Both the position numbers and the translations under genes were made by a program. DNA of 23,426 nucleotides from DAOPXV01 sp035352535 (GTDB lineage Bacteria > Muiribacteriota > UBA9980), in contig CAZJFS010000060.1 in the NCBI GenBank assembly GCA_964545075.1, forward strand, positions 1-23,426, in the 5' to 3' direction. Positions within the stretch are counted from its first letter, which is position 1; each line of letters starts with the position of its first letter. Positions 15,668-23,426 of the stretch are shown one piece after another. The notes under the pieces are model-generated. The model was not told the DNA's origin and did no database searches. It saw only the letters and a list, made by a program, of their open reading frames with translations.

Positions 15668-17048
15668 TTTTATTTTATTTATATATAATTTTATAATGGT
15701 GACGGTATTTTTAACGCTTCTGCCTTTTTTGGCGGCGGCCGCGCCCTTCGTCAAACGGCTTCGCCTTGGATTCTGGAATTATTTCGGGCTTCTTTTTCCG
15801 GCGCAGCGCGATTTCGTGGCGCGGGCTAAAAAGAACGGAATGAATTTTTATCTGATACACGGCGTTTCGGTTGGCGAGATAAAGCTCGCGAAATATGCCA
15901 TGGCGCGCATATTAAGAACCGACCCGAAAGCGGTGTTCGCTCTTACTACTACGTCGCCGGACGGTTTGGCCGAGGCGGAGAAAATGCAGTTTGAAAATCG
16001 CGTTCTTCCGCTTTTTTTCCCGGTCGACATTTATTATTTTACGAGTTCCTTTTTAAAACGCATATCGCCGGTCGCCGTTTACATACTCGAGGTCGATCTA
16101 TGGCCTAATTTTATATTGGCGGCGGCGATGAGGGCCATTCCGATTTATCTTCTCAACGGAAGGATCTCGGATAAAACACTCGCTTTTTACTCGAGACTTA
16201 AAAATTTTACGGCATCGCTGCTTTCTTTCTTCGAACTGTTTTTTATGCAGAGCGGCGAGGATGCGCGCCGCATAATCGCCATGGGCGCCGATGAAAAAAA
16301 GGTAAGCGTTATCGGGAATATGAAATTCGATATCGTTCAGAATTTCGCCGACCGTGAAAAGAATGCGGTGCTCTATGATAAGGTGAAGTCCTTTTTCGGC
16401 GAAGGCCATGATTATACGCTGGTCTGCGGCTCCACGCATGAGGATGAGGAAGAGATTATCCTTGGCGCTCTTGAAAACGTTTTAGAAAAACATCCGGATA
16501 AAAGGATGTTGTGCGTCATAGCCCCGCGAAACATATCAAGGGCGCGGCAGATATTATTGCTTGTGCCGGAAAACCACAGGGCCGGGCTTTTTTCAGAAGA
16601 GGCTGTACGCGATGGCTTCGAGCCGGGCAAAACCCGCGCTGGAGGCCTGGACGTTCTCATCATAGATTCGATGGGGTATCTGATGAGCGCTTATTCGATG
16701 GCGGATGCCGCTATCGTCGGCGGAACGTTCTGTAAAAATGACGTCGGGGGCCACAATATAATCGAACCCGCTGTGTTCGGTATTCCCGTTCTTTTCGGCC
16801 CGAGCGTGCGAAACTTCAGGGACGTTGCGAACGAACTCAAAACATCGCAGATAATATTGGAATTTAGCGACGCGCGTGGCCTTAGCGACGCGCTTCTAAA
16901 GATAATGGATCCTGAAAAAGCCATGCTGATATCGCTTGGCGGCAAGAAATTACTCGAGATCGTCGAGAAGAATTCGAATGTTACGGCGAAGATTTTCAAC
17001 TTCATAAAGGAGCATGAATGCAAGATAAGCGCAAATTCAAGATATTGA
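15660..17048 (+). CDS. waaA: 3-deoxy-D-manno-octulosonic acid transferase (Kdo transferase)
   Basis: 462 residues from the start chosen here. WaaA/KdtA (GT30 N-domain with a GT-B fold) transfers Kdo from CMP-Kdo to lipid IVA; whether one or more Kdo units are added is not visible. Seen: an N-terminal membrane anchor (~3-25), IHGVSVGEI with the likely catalytic Glu 73, TTTSPDGL, FPVDIYYF, LEVDLWPNFI near 143-152, LLNGRIS, VIGNMKFD, and the C-terminal VGGTFCKNDVGGHNIIEPAVFGIPVLFGP. All match the family. A longer start at 15624 would overlap lpxL by 44 bp. I prefer the ATG at 15660 because the hydrophobic anchor then begins at residue 3, as in E. coli WaaA, though the 15624 start has a better purine run (GGAAAGAG). 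Confidence 0.92.
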   Translation: MDNFILFIYNFIMVTVFLTLLPFLAAAAPFVKRLRLGFWNYFGLLFPAQRDFVARAKKNGMNFYLIHGVSVGEIKLAKYAMARILRTDPKAVFALTTTSPDGLAEAEKMQFENRVLPLFFPVDIYYFTSSFLKRISPVAVYILEVDLWPNFILAAAMRAIPIYLLNGRISDKTLAFYSRLKNFTASLLSFFELFFMQSGEDARRIIAMGADEKKVSVIGNMKFDIVQNFADREKNAVLYDKVKSFFGEGHDYTLVCGSTHEDEEEIILGALENVLEKHPDKRMLCVIAPRNISRARQILLLVPENHRAGLFSEEAVRDGFEPGKTRAGGLDVLIIDSMGYLMSAYSMADAAIVGGTFCKNDVGGHNIIEPAVFGIPVLFGPSVRNFRDVANELKTSQIILEFSDARGLSDALLKIMDPEKAMLISLGGKKLLEIVEKNSNVTAKIFNFIKEHECKISANSRY

Positions 17049-18415
17049 CCTACGGGTGTCAGATGAACACGGCCGACAGCGAGATGATATCCGGCGTACT
17101 GAAAAAGATGGGATTCGTAGAGATCGAGGATATGAATTCCGCCGATCTTTTGCTCGTCAACACCTGCGCGGTCAGGACCCGCCCGGAGGAAAAAGTATAC
17201 GGCCGGCTTTCGAATTTTCAGCACCTGAAGGAGAAAAATCCGCTTCTTTTAATAGGCATTTGCGGATGCATGGCCCAAAAAGAAAAGGAAAAAATAATTG
17301 AAAAGGCCCCTTTCGTCGACCTGGTATTCGGGCCGCAATCCATTGGCGAGCTGCCGCTTTTAATAGAACAGGCCTTTAAGGTCGTCGACAGGAAAAAACG
17401 CCAGATGGAAAAGCTCGAAGGCGATAAAAAATTGAAGAGCAGGTTCCGCGGAGCCGGAATATACGGGAATTTTGAAAACACCGGAGACGATCTGCCCGAG
17501 CAGGACGTCTCGAGAGAATCGAATTTCAAGGCTTTCGTGACGATAATGAGAGGCTGCAATAATTTTTGCTCTTACTGCGTCGTTCCTCACACGCGCGGCC
17601 GTGAAAAATCAAGGCCCTTCGAAGTCATACTCGGCGAGGTCGAAGAGCTTATAAAGAGCGGATATAAGGAAATAACGCTTCTGGGGCAGAACGTCAATTC
17701 CTATAATGGCGGAGCGGGAAGAAGCTTTCCGGAGCTTCTCGCGGCGATAGACAAAATGCCGGGAAGGTTTTATTTGCGTTATACGACATCGCATCCGAAG
17801 GACCTGTCCGACGAGCTGATAGATGTCATGGCGAAAGGCGTTCATATCGCTCCCCACATTCATCTACCTTTCCAGTCCGGGTCTTCGAAGATATTAAAGC
17901 TTATGAACCGCAAATACACCCGCGAACATTACCTTTCGCTGATCGAAAAGATCAGGGCTAAAATCCCCGGGGTTTCGCTTACTACCGACGTTATAGCGGG
18001 CTTCGCCCAGGAGACGCGCGAAGATTTCGAGGAAACCGTATCGCTTTTAAAATTGGTGCGTTACGATTCGGCTTATCTTTTTTATTATTCGGAGCGCGAA
18101 GGCACGCACGCCCTTTCGATCGACGGCGCCGTGCCCGTAAAAGAGCGTATAGCCAGGCTCGAGGAACTTATCGAGCTTCAGATGAACATAACTTTCGATA
18201 TCAACAGAAATATGGCCGGAGAACTCCACGAAGGCATAGTCGAAGGGGAAGCTCCGAAAAATCCCGACGAATATTCGGTGAGGACCTTCGATAATCATGT
18301 CGTGATAGTTCCTCGCCCCGAAGGCCTTAAAAAAGATCTTATCGGAGAATTCGTCAACCTTAAGATCACGGAAGGATACAATTTCGTCCTTCGCGGTGAA
18401 ATAACTGGTTCGTGA
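17018..18415 (+). CDS. miaB: tRNA-2-methylthio-N6-dimethylallyladenosine synthase
   Basis: 465 residues. MiaB is a radical-SAM methylthiotransferase that adds a methylthio group at C2 of i6A37 in tRNAs reading UNN codons. Seen: the N-terminal UPF0004 domain with its three cluster cysteines (C14 in TYGCQMN, C50 in NTCAVR, C84 in CGCMAQ), the radical-SAM triad C180-x3-C184-x2-C187 in MRGCNNFCSYCVVPHTRGRE, LLGQNVNSY, HLPFQSGSSKILKLMNRKYT, TTDVIAGF and a C-terminal TRAM domain. The linker between the first two domains is about 25 residues longer than in E. coli and charged. GCQMN and VVPHTRGRE favour MiaB over MtaB or RimO. The start overlaps waaA by 31 bp, with AAGGAG upstream. Confidence 0.96.
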   Translation: MQDKRKFKILTYGCQMNTADSEMISGVLKKMGFVEIEDMNSADLLLVNTCAVRTRPEEKVYGRLSNFQHLKEKNPLLLIGICGCMAQKEKEKIIEKAPFVDLVFGPQSIGELPLLIEQAFKVVDRKKRQMEKLEGDKKLKSRFRGAGIYGNFENTGDDLPEQDVSRESNFKAFVTIMRGCNNFCSYCVVPHTRGREKSRPFEVILGEVEELIKSGYKEITLLGQNVNSYNGGAGRSFPELLAAIDKMPGRFYLRYTTSHPKDLSDELIDVMAKGVHIAPHIHLPFQSGSSKILKLMNRKYTREHYLSLIEKIRAKIPGVSLTTDVIAGFAQETREDFEETVSLLKLVRYDSAYLFYYSEREGTHALSIDGAVPVKERIARLEELIELQMNITFDINRNMAGELHEGIVEGEAPKNPDEYSVRTFDNHVVIVPRPEGLKKDLIGEFVNLKITEGYNFVLRGEITGS

Positions 18416-18419
18416 GGTT

Positions 18420-21400
18420 ATGAATATTTTTTCAATGCTGTCGCTGACGGCATTTTTAATATATTTTCATTTTATCTTACACTCGCTGCCCGGCCGTTTC
18501 CGTTTCCGCGGAGTGTTCACGCTGATGTGTCTGGCGCTGGCCGTAAGAAGCTTCTTCTTTATTTTTTTTTATGGCGCCGAAACGAAGGAACTCTGCTTTC
18601 AATGGTGCAAATACTCGTTCATAGGCTGGGCGTTTTTCCCGCCCGTTATGCTTCATTTTTTCATGAAGATGACCGGAAGGGATAAGGCGATAAGATCGCG
18701 GCTGTTTTTCCCCGCGGTTTATCTTCCGGCTTTTTTTTTCATATTTGATTTTTTTTCAAGGACGCCTGGCGCCGACATCGATTTTTTCAGGACCGGTTAT
18801 GGCGCCTGGACCATGATGAATAACGGAAGTTTCGTGTTGTTCGGCCTTTTCAATATTTATTATCTTGGTTACTCTCTTTTTTCCATCTGGCTGGCATGGC
18901 GGTGGGGTAAAAATTCAAATTTAAACAAGGAAAAAAATCAATCGCGCGTGATAACCACCACGGCGATTATTGTTTTGGCGATCGGTACCGTCACCGACAT
19001 TATAATTCCTTTATTCAAGCCCATTGATCTTCCGCTTGTCTCGCACGTCGTTATTCTTATCTGGATCGCCGGCATCTGGCACGCGCGGAATAAATACCGC
19101 TTTATGGATCTTACCATGCGTTCGGCTTCGGACGCTATTATTTCCAAGGTGAATGACATTCTTTTTCTGACGGATGTTCATGGCAATATCGTTAAGGCTA
19201 ACGCCAGGTTTTTCGAATTGGGATGTTATGAGCAAGCCGAAGTGATCGATCATAGCGCCCGCGGCTTCATGATTTCGAATTCGCTCGATGCGGTTTTTGC
19301 TTCGGCCGGCAAGCCGCTTGAAAAACCGGTTGATTTCAAGGCCGAGTTCAACTCGAAGCTTTACGGCAGGATACCCGTTTCAGCCTCTCTTTCTTCGGTT
19401 TACGATAAGTTCAATGATACGCTCGGACTGGTCGTATGTTTGTGCGATATGAGGCCGGCGAACCAGCTGAAGCTTGAATTCGCCGAAAGAACCAGGGCCG
19501 AATTCGCGTTACGCGAAAGCGAGGAACGCTACCGCGAGCTTTTTGAATTGGCCGGCGACATTATTTATATAGTCGATTTGGATGGCAAATTCCTGTCGAT
19601 AAACAAAAAGTGTGAAACCATACTGGAATATTCCCGCGAAGAAATTCTGAAACTTAGCGTTTTTGATCTGTTGCTGCCGGAATACGCCGATATCTTAAAG
19701 AAAGAGATCGGGCTTCACATAAAAGGCTCGAGTTATAAAGACAGATACGAGGTTAACGTGAAAAGCAAATCCGGGCGTATCATGACCTTTGAAATAAGCG
19801 CCCGGCTCAAATATAAGGATGGCGTTCCGGTCGAATTGCATGGTATTGCGCGTGACGTTACTGAAAGAAATATATCGGCGGAAAAACTTTTGAAAAGCGA
19901 GCAAAAGTACCGTGAATTCGCGGATTCGCTTCCTCAAACCGTTTATGAATGCGATCCGTCCGGCAGGCTCACTTTCGTTAATCGCTGGGCCTATAAAGCG
20001 TTCGGATACACCCGCGAGGAATTCGAAAAAGGGATAAACGTCTTTGACGTTCTGGCTCCGGAATATGTTCCTAAAGCGAGGAAGAGCTTCAGTGAAATTT
20101 TAGGAAATGCCCGCGGAACGAAACCGGCCGGAGATGAGTTCGTCATGCAATGTAAAAATGGCGGCACGTTTCCGGCCATCGTTCATTCGTACGCCGTTTT
20201 TACCGAAGGCGTTCCCGCCGGCTTCCGCGGCATAATACTTGATATAAGCGAAATCAAAAAAGTCGAGGCGGAACTTCGCCTGGCGCACGAAGAGCTGGAG
20301 GCTAAAATCGCCGATCGCACCGCCGAACTGGCTCTCGCCAATGATGAGCTGAAAAAACGGATAGAAGAGCGCAAGCGAATGGAAGCCGAGATCGTGAAGA
20401 TCGGCAAGCTCGATTCGCTCAGCGTTCTCGCCGGCGGGATCGCCCACGACTTCAATAATTTTCTCACCGCGATAATAACCAATCTTTCTCTCGCGCGTAT
20501 GTACGCGAACAAGGAGGATAAGCTCCTTGAGATACTTAAACGCACGGAAGACGTGGCTTTCAGATCGAAGGAACTTACGGCCCAGCTTCTTACTTTCTCC
20601 AGAGGCGGAAAGCCCCTTAGAAGGATAGCGGGCGTTGACGAAATATTGAAAAATTCGCTGGAATTTTCGGCCAGAGGTTCCTGCGTAAAGTGCGATGTTT
20701 CAATAGCGGACGGCCTCTGGATGGCCAATATAGACGAAGGCCAGATGAATCAGGTTTTCATGAATCTGGCGATAAACTCGATACAGGCCATGCCGGGCGG
20801 CGGGACCATCAAAGCTATTGCGTCTAACGTTACGATGGGAGCCGGTCATAAGGCGCTTCAACCCGGAAGATACGTGAAAGTTTCCATATCGGACGCCGGC
20901 ATCGGGATACCTCCGGAAAATATGGACAAGATCTTCGATCCATATTTCACGACTAAAGCTAAAGGCAATGGCCTGGGCCTGGCTTCGGTATATTCCATAA
21001 TCAAGAATCACGAAGGCTCCGTCGATGTCGAATCCAGCCCCGGGGTGGGAACCACGGTCAATATTTGTATTCCGGCCGCGGAAAAATCTTCTTCGGATGA
21101 AAAGCCCAGAAAAGCTGAAATCTTCAAGATGCTTTCGGGCCGCGTGCTTATAATGGACGACGAGATCGATATCAGAGACACGGTGCGCCTGATCCTTATG
21201 AAATGGGGATTGGATGTATCGACGGCCTGCGATGGAAATGAAGCGATTGAAATTTTCAAAAAGGAAAAAGAAGCCGGAAGGCCTTTCGATCTTTTGCTTA
21301 TGGATCTTACCGTTCCGGGCGGTATGGGCGGGATCGACGCGGCCGCTAAAATAATTGAAATAGATCCTGAGGCTTCTATCCTGGTGTTGAGCGGATGTTT

Positions 21401-21521
21401 CGACGGTCCGGTCACGGCCGATTATAAGAAGTACGGATTCAAGAATTTCATATCGAAGCCTTTCCGGCTCGAAGAACTCAACAAAACATTATATGATTTT
21501 TTAAGCGGCGCCGAAAAATAG
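18420..21521 (+). CDS. Membrane-bound hybrid sensor histidine kinase/response regulator with PAS repeats
   Basis: 1033 residues. In order: an N-terminal membrane region with about seven hydrophobic segments (~1-225, resembling the 7TM histidine-kinase N-terminal domain), a weak PAS-like region (~237-350), two clearer PAS domains (~370-490 and ~495-620, ending HGIARDVTERN and RGIILDISEIK), a coiled coil (~620-665), HisKA with LAGGIAHDFNNFLTAI (His 676), an ATPase domain with NLAINSIQAMPGGG, DAGIGIPPENMDKIFDPYFTTK and GNGLGLASVYSI, then a C-terminal receiver (~908-1030) with Asp 913/914, phospho-acceptor Asp 962 in LMDLTVPGG and Lys 1013. All signalling residues are present. It has no DNA-binding output, so it needs an Hpt protein or acts through its receiver; neither signal nor target is visible. 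It starts 4 bp after miaB. Confidence 0.9.
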   Translation: MNIFSMLSLTAFLIYFHFILHSLPGRFRFRGVFTLMCLALAVRSFFFIFFYGAETKELCFQWCKYSFIGWAFFPPVMLHFFMKMTGRDKAIRSRLFFPAVYLPAFFFIFDFFSRTPGADIDFFRTGYGAWTMMNNGSFVLFGLFNIYYLGYSLFSIWLAWRWGKNSNLNKEKNQSRVITTTAIIVLAIGTVTDIIIPLFKPIDLPLVSHVVILIWIAGIWHARNKYRFMDLTMRSASDAIISKVNDILFLTDVHGNIVKANARFFELGCYEQAEVIDHSARGFMISNSLDAVFASAGKPLEKPVDFKAEFNSKLYGRIPVSASLSSVYDKFNDTLGLVVCLCDMRPANQLKLEFAERTRAEFALRESEERYRELFELAGDIIYIVDLDGKFLSINKKCETILEYSREEILKLSVFDLLLPEYADILKKEIGLHIKGSSYKDRYEVNVKSKSGRIMTFEISARLKYKDGVPVELHGIARDVTERNISAEKLLKSEQKYREFADSLPQTVYECDPSGRLTFVNRWAYKAFGYTREEFEKGINVFDVLAPEYVPKARKSFSEILGNARGTKPAGDEFVMQCKNGGTFPAIVHSYAVFTEGVPAGFRGIILDISEIKKVEAELRLAHEELEAKIADRTAELALANDELKKRIEERKRMEAEIVKIGKLDSLSVLAGGIAHDFNNFLTAIITNLSLARMYANKEDKLLEILKRTEDVAFRSKELTAQLLTFSRGGKPLRRIAGVDEILKNSLEFSARGSCVKCDVSIADGLWMANIDEGQMNQVFMNLAINSIQAMPGGGTIKAIASNVTMGAGHKALQPGRYVKVSISDAGIGIPPENMDKIFDPYFTTKAKGNGLGLASVYSIIKNHEGSVDVESSPGVGTTVNICIPAAEKSSSDEKPRKAEIFKMLSGRVLIMDDEIDIRDTVRLILMKWGLDVSTACDGNEAIEIFKKEKEAGRPFDLLLMDLTVPGGMGGIDAAAKIIEIDPEASILVLSGCFDGPVTADYKKYGFKNFISKPFRLEELNKTLYDFLSGAEK

Positions 21522-21580
21522 AAACGTATGCCCCGGCGAAGCGGACCGGGTGAAACTTTCGGATTGATCTTAACGTCTTG

Positions 21581-22486
21581 TTAATAGCCGCAAAGCTTTA
21601 TTCCGGCTTCGCTTATCTTTTCCTTCAACGCGGGCGAAAGAAGCATTGAAAATTCATCGGCCCATCTGTATCTCATGAAGTCGGCGTCGCATTCCGGTAT
21701 GTTTTCATATTCCGAGGCTGACGATCCGGGGTGGGTCATTAGTTCCACCAATATTGAGTTTTGCTGATGTTTGCCTTTGGCGTTATATCTTCGTTCCAGA
21801 TAGTCTATGAAAGCGGCGACCTTGTCTTCCGTCATCGCGCCGGAATAAAATTGGCCGAAAAACGAGTCGGGGCATAATATCTTTGACGCGGACATTCTTT
21901 TGCGAAACCAGTTTTTATAAAAAGGGTTCATGAAAAATATCTTTATTGCGTTTCCTTTCGAAACGGCAATTCCCTTATGGAGGGAAATTTTAAAGGGTTC
22001 GACCGGATCTCTCATTTTCCTGATGCCGGTCTCTTTCAGCGCGTCTATGAATATCGGCAGAAGCGACGGGTGCATATGCACGTGCTGATGGGAGTCGGCG
22101 TGCGACGGCGTTATGCCCAGAGCCATTATCTTTTTGATCTGGTTTATAAGCTCGGTCTTTATTTCGGACGCCGATATTTTTCCGAGATGCCAGCTTTTGA
22201 AAAAATCAAGGTATCCGGGATAAAAATTGCCGTTTTTGGTAATGAGCGTGCCGATTTTCGAAAGATCGGCCGTGACCGGTTCGCCCGCTACGAGTTGCAG
22301 ATGAACCCCGACCGAGAGGCCCGGATTTCTTTGGGCGATAGCCGCCGCATAAGACGAGTGGGCGGACGATGCCAGAAGCGTGGTAGAGGTGAGAATGCCT
22401 TTTCTGAAAGCGGTTTCTATGGCGTCGCAAATGCTCTCGGTAAGGCCGAAATCATCGGCGTTGGTTATAAGATTGATTTGCGTCAT
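21581..22486 (-). CDS. ChbG/HpnK (YdjC)-family carbohydrate deacetylase
   Basis: 301 residues from the start chosen here. The family removes acetyl groups from amino sugars (ChbG on chito-oligosaccharides) or acts in hopanoid side-chain processing (HpnK). Seen: TNADDFGLTESI with the metal/catalytic Asp pair (D11, D12), GVHLQLVAGEP (His 62), and THE-region SHADSHQHVHMHP (His 129, Asp 131, His 133), the expected metal-binding blocks. The protein ends near RWADEFSMLLSP and LKEKISEAGIKLCGY. No hopanoid gene is present, so HpnK itself cannot be claimed. A TTG at 22504 would extend it by six residues and overlap acpS. The ATG at 22486 lies 4 nt after the acpS stop with GAAGGG about 10 nt upstream and is preferred. 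Confidence 0.88.
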   Translation of the reverse strand: MTQINLITNADDFGLTESICDAIETAFRKGILTSTTLLASSAHSSYAAAIAQRNPGLSVGVHLQLVAGEPVTADLSKIGTLITKNGNFYPGYLDFFKSWHLGKISASEIKTELINQIKKIMALGITPSHADSHQHVHMHPSLLPIFIDALKETGIRKMRDPVEPFKISLHKGIAVSKGNAIKIFFMNPFYKNWFRKRMSASKILCPDSFFGQFYSGAMTEDKVAAFIDYLERRYNAKGKHQQNSILVELMTHPGSSASEYENIPECDADFMRYRWADEFSMLLSPALKEKISEAGIKLCGY

Positions 22487-22490
22487 GCGC

Positions 22491-22868
22491 TCATATCCCT
22501 TCAATAACGATCGTCGCTATTGCGTAATCGGCGTCGTGTGATATGCTGACGTGGACGGCTGAAAGCTTTTTTTCATCGAATAATTTTTTAGTGGCGCCCG
22601 AAAGATGGATATACGGCATACCTGTCTCGTCATGTAAAAGCTCGAAGTCGTGGAATTTCATGCCATTGGAAAGGCTCATTTTAAAAGCTTTTATGAAAGC
22701 TTCCTTGACCGCGAAGTTAGCGGCGAAATGCTGCGCCGGATAAGCTTTTGAGCTTGAGTAAGCGACCTCGGCCGGAGTGAATACGCGGCCGGCGAAGCCT
22801 TCCGTGCGGTTCAAACTTTCGTTCATTCTGGATATTTTTACAAGATCGATACCCGTTCCGTATATCAT
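22491..22868 (-). CDS. acpS: Holo-[acyl-carrier-protein] synthase
   Basis: 125 residues, the usual AcpS length. It transfers 4'-phosphopantetheine from CoA to the serine of ACP, which feeds fatty acid and lipid A synthesis. Seen: MIYGTGIDLVKISRM with the metal-binding Asp 8, FTPAEVAYSSSK, AQHFAANFAVKEAFIKAF with Glu 56 of the (W/F)xxKEA motif, and a C-terminal VSISHDADYAIATIVIE. These are all the conserved blocks of the family. A promoter lies about 42 bp upstream. The stop precedes the deacetylase ATG by 4 nt, so the two form a small operon. Confidence 0.97.
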   Translation of the reverse strand: MIYGTGIDLVKISRMNESLNRTEGFAGRVFTPAEVAYSSSKAYPAQHFAANFAVKEAFIKAFKMSLSNGMKFHDFELLHDETGMPYIHLSGATKKLFDEKKLSAVHVSISHDADYAIATIVIEGI

Positions 22869-22909
22869 TATAGCGTCGCCTTTCTTTTAAATATTAAGCA
22901 TGCGCTGAT

Positions 22910-22938
22910 ATTATAATTCAAAGCGCCCTTTATTTCAA
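22910..22938 (-). promoter_or_regulatory. Promoter for acpS and the downstream deacetylase
   Basis: On the minus strand TTGAAA (22933-22938) and TATAAT (22910-22915) are separated by 17 bp. The predicted transcription start is near 22903, with a leader of about 35 nt to the ATG at 22868. Confidence 0.8.
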
Positions 22939-23426
22939 TCTTAATTTTTTCCGGGCATTGCATCCGCATCCACTCGCGGGACGATTGAAGTTGACTATAG
23001 CGCGGTTGCCGTATCAGTTTTTTTGAACCGTGTTTCAGGCCGGGCGTAAAAATTCCGCTTATGCGTTATGATCAGCCGCCGGGAAGAACCCTCGCGCCGT
23101 CAATGGAATTGGAAATGATATACCTATTGCGTATAACGTTATGGCTTCGGTCCAGGTCACCGTTAGCAGCTTTCGTTCGGATGCCGCTTTCCAAATTTTT
23201 CGGTGCTTTTGACCGATTCCTGGCTTTGTCGCGGCCGGTCCGGAGCCGGCATGGTTGAGAGGCGCGTGATGATGTGATGGCGATTTCAGGCGGAACCGGC
23301 TTCGTTATGGCTGAACTTATCGGAACGCGGTTTAAAGTGTTTGAGTATCTGGTCAGGCTTTTTTGAAACTCGCGGCTTTTCTGATATTTCTTTTTAAATA
23401 TGTCATTGCAGCGGTCGGCTTTTTAA
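22939..23426. other. Stretch with no supported gene
   Basis: About 490 bp upstream of the acpS promoter. I find no gene with a start, ribosome site and recognisable protein, and no tRNA, RNase P, tmRNA or SRP RNA core. The minus strand has a frame of 116 codons free of stops (23422 to 23075) but no ATG. Its translation is rich in Arg, Ser, Asn and Pro and resembles no family I know. A short inverted repeat (GCCGG and CCGGC, around 23236-23252) has no T-run. The stretch may be a decayed gene or simple spacer. Confidence 0.5.

Noticed and set aside
21522..21580. Terminator between the convergent hybrid kinase and deacetylase genes
   Set aside because: CCCGG and CCGGG can pair (5 bp, 9-nt loop), but no T-run follows on either strand, so an intrinsic terminator is not supported.
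22487..22504. TTG start of the deacetylase at 22504
   Set aside because: It would overlap acpS; the ATG at 22486 follows the acpS stop by 4 nt and fits the short N-terminus before NADDFG seen in the family.
23237..23252. GC-rich inverted repeat as a terminator
   Set aside because: The 5-bp stem has no T-run after it on either strand and stands next to no identifiable gene end.
23061..23258. 65-codon plus-strand open frame starting with ATG
   Set aside because: No ribosome site, no recognisable domain, and composition unlike the neighbouring proteins; it lies opposite another stop-free frame in noncoding-looking sequence.
23277..23366. 29-codon plus-strand frame near the right edge
   Set aside because: Too short, lacking a ribosome site and without a recognisable relative; cannot be told from chance.

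Overview
The window comes from the chromosome of a Gram-negative (diderm) bacterium. It carries much of a lipid A/Kdo pathway (lpxI, lpxB, msbA, an lpxL-type acyltransferase, waaA) together with housekeeping genes (holB, miaB, acpS). The use of LpxI at the UDP-diacylglucosamine hydrolysis step and the holB-ricT adjacency, best known from Firmicutes, suggest a deep-branching or uncultured lineage rather than a gammaproteobacterium. The sequence alone does not let me name the phylum. No insertion sequence, phage gene, CRISPR array, tRNA or rRNA was found.

Layout. (1) Positions 8418 to 1, minus strand: a tightly packed operon, wecA-like > holB > ricT-like > lpxI > lpxB > msbA > DUF374 acyltransferase, the last cut by the window edge. 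A full-consensus sigma70-type promoter (8471-8499) precedes it and overlaps the stop codon of the upstream gene. (2) Positions 13489 to 8496, minus strand: a degenerate sensor histidine kinase > mntP > GT-C membrane glycosyltransferase > DUF3084 coiled-coil membrane protein. (3) Positions 13490-13672: a divergent intergenic region with two back-to-back promoters, each with a 17-bp spacer, around a shared AT-rich inverted repeat. (4) Positions 13673-21521, plus strand: prohibitin-like SPFH protein > lpxL-like > waaA > miaB > a 1033-residue hybrid PAS histidine kinase/response regulator, with short gaps or overlaps throughout. (5) Positions 22868 to 21581, minus strand: acpS > ChbG/HpnK-type deacetylase from its own promoter. 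(6) Positions 22939-23426: about 490 bp in which I can support no gene.

How the genes fit together. Two operons share outer-membrane lipid synthesis. The minus operon makes UDP-diacylglucosamine hydrolysis product and the lipid A disaccharide (LpxI, LpxB), flips lipids (MsbA) and starts a polyprenyl-linked glycan (WecA-like). The plus operon adds Kdo and a secondary acyl chain (WaaA, LpxL). LpxA, LpxC, LpxD and LpxK are not in the window. The first gene of the divergent minus operon is a histidine kinase whose phospho-acceptor histidine is replaced by lysine, while its ATP-binding motifs are kept. Its promoter lies so close to its start codon that the mRNA should be nearly leaderless. That gene, its mirror-image promoter region and the Arg/Asp/Asn-rich tail of the RicT-like protein are the most unusual things here. 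I did not find convincing evidence of a wholly new multi-gene system.
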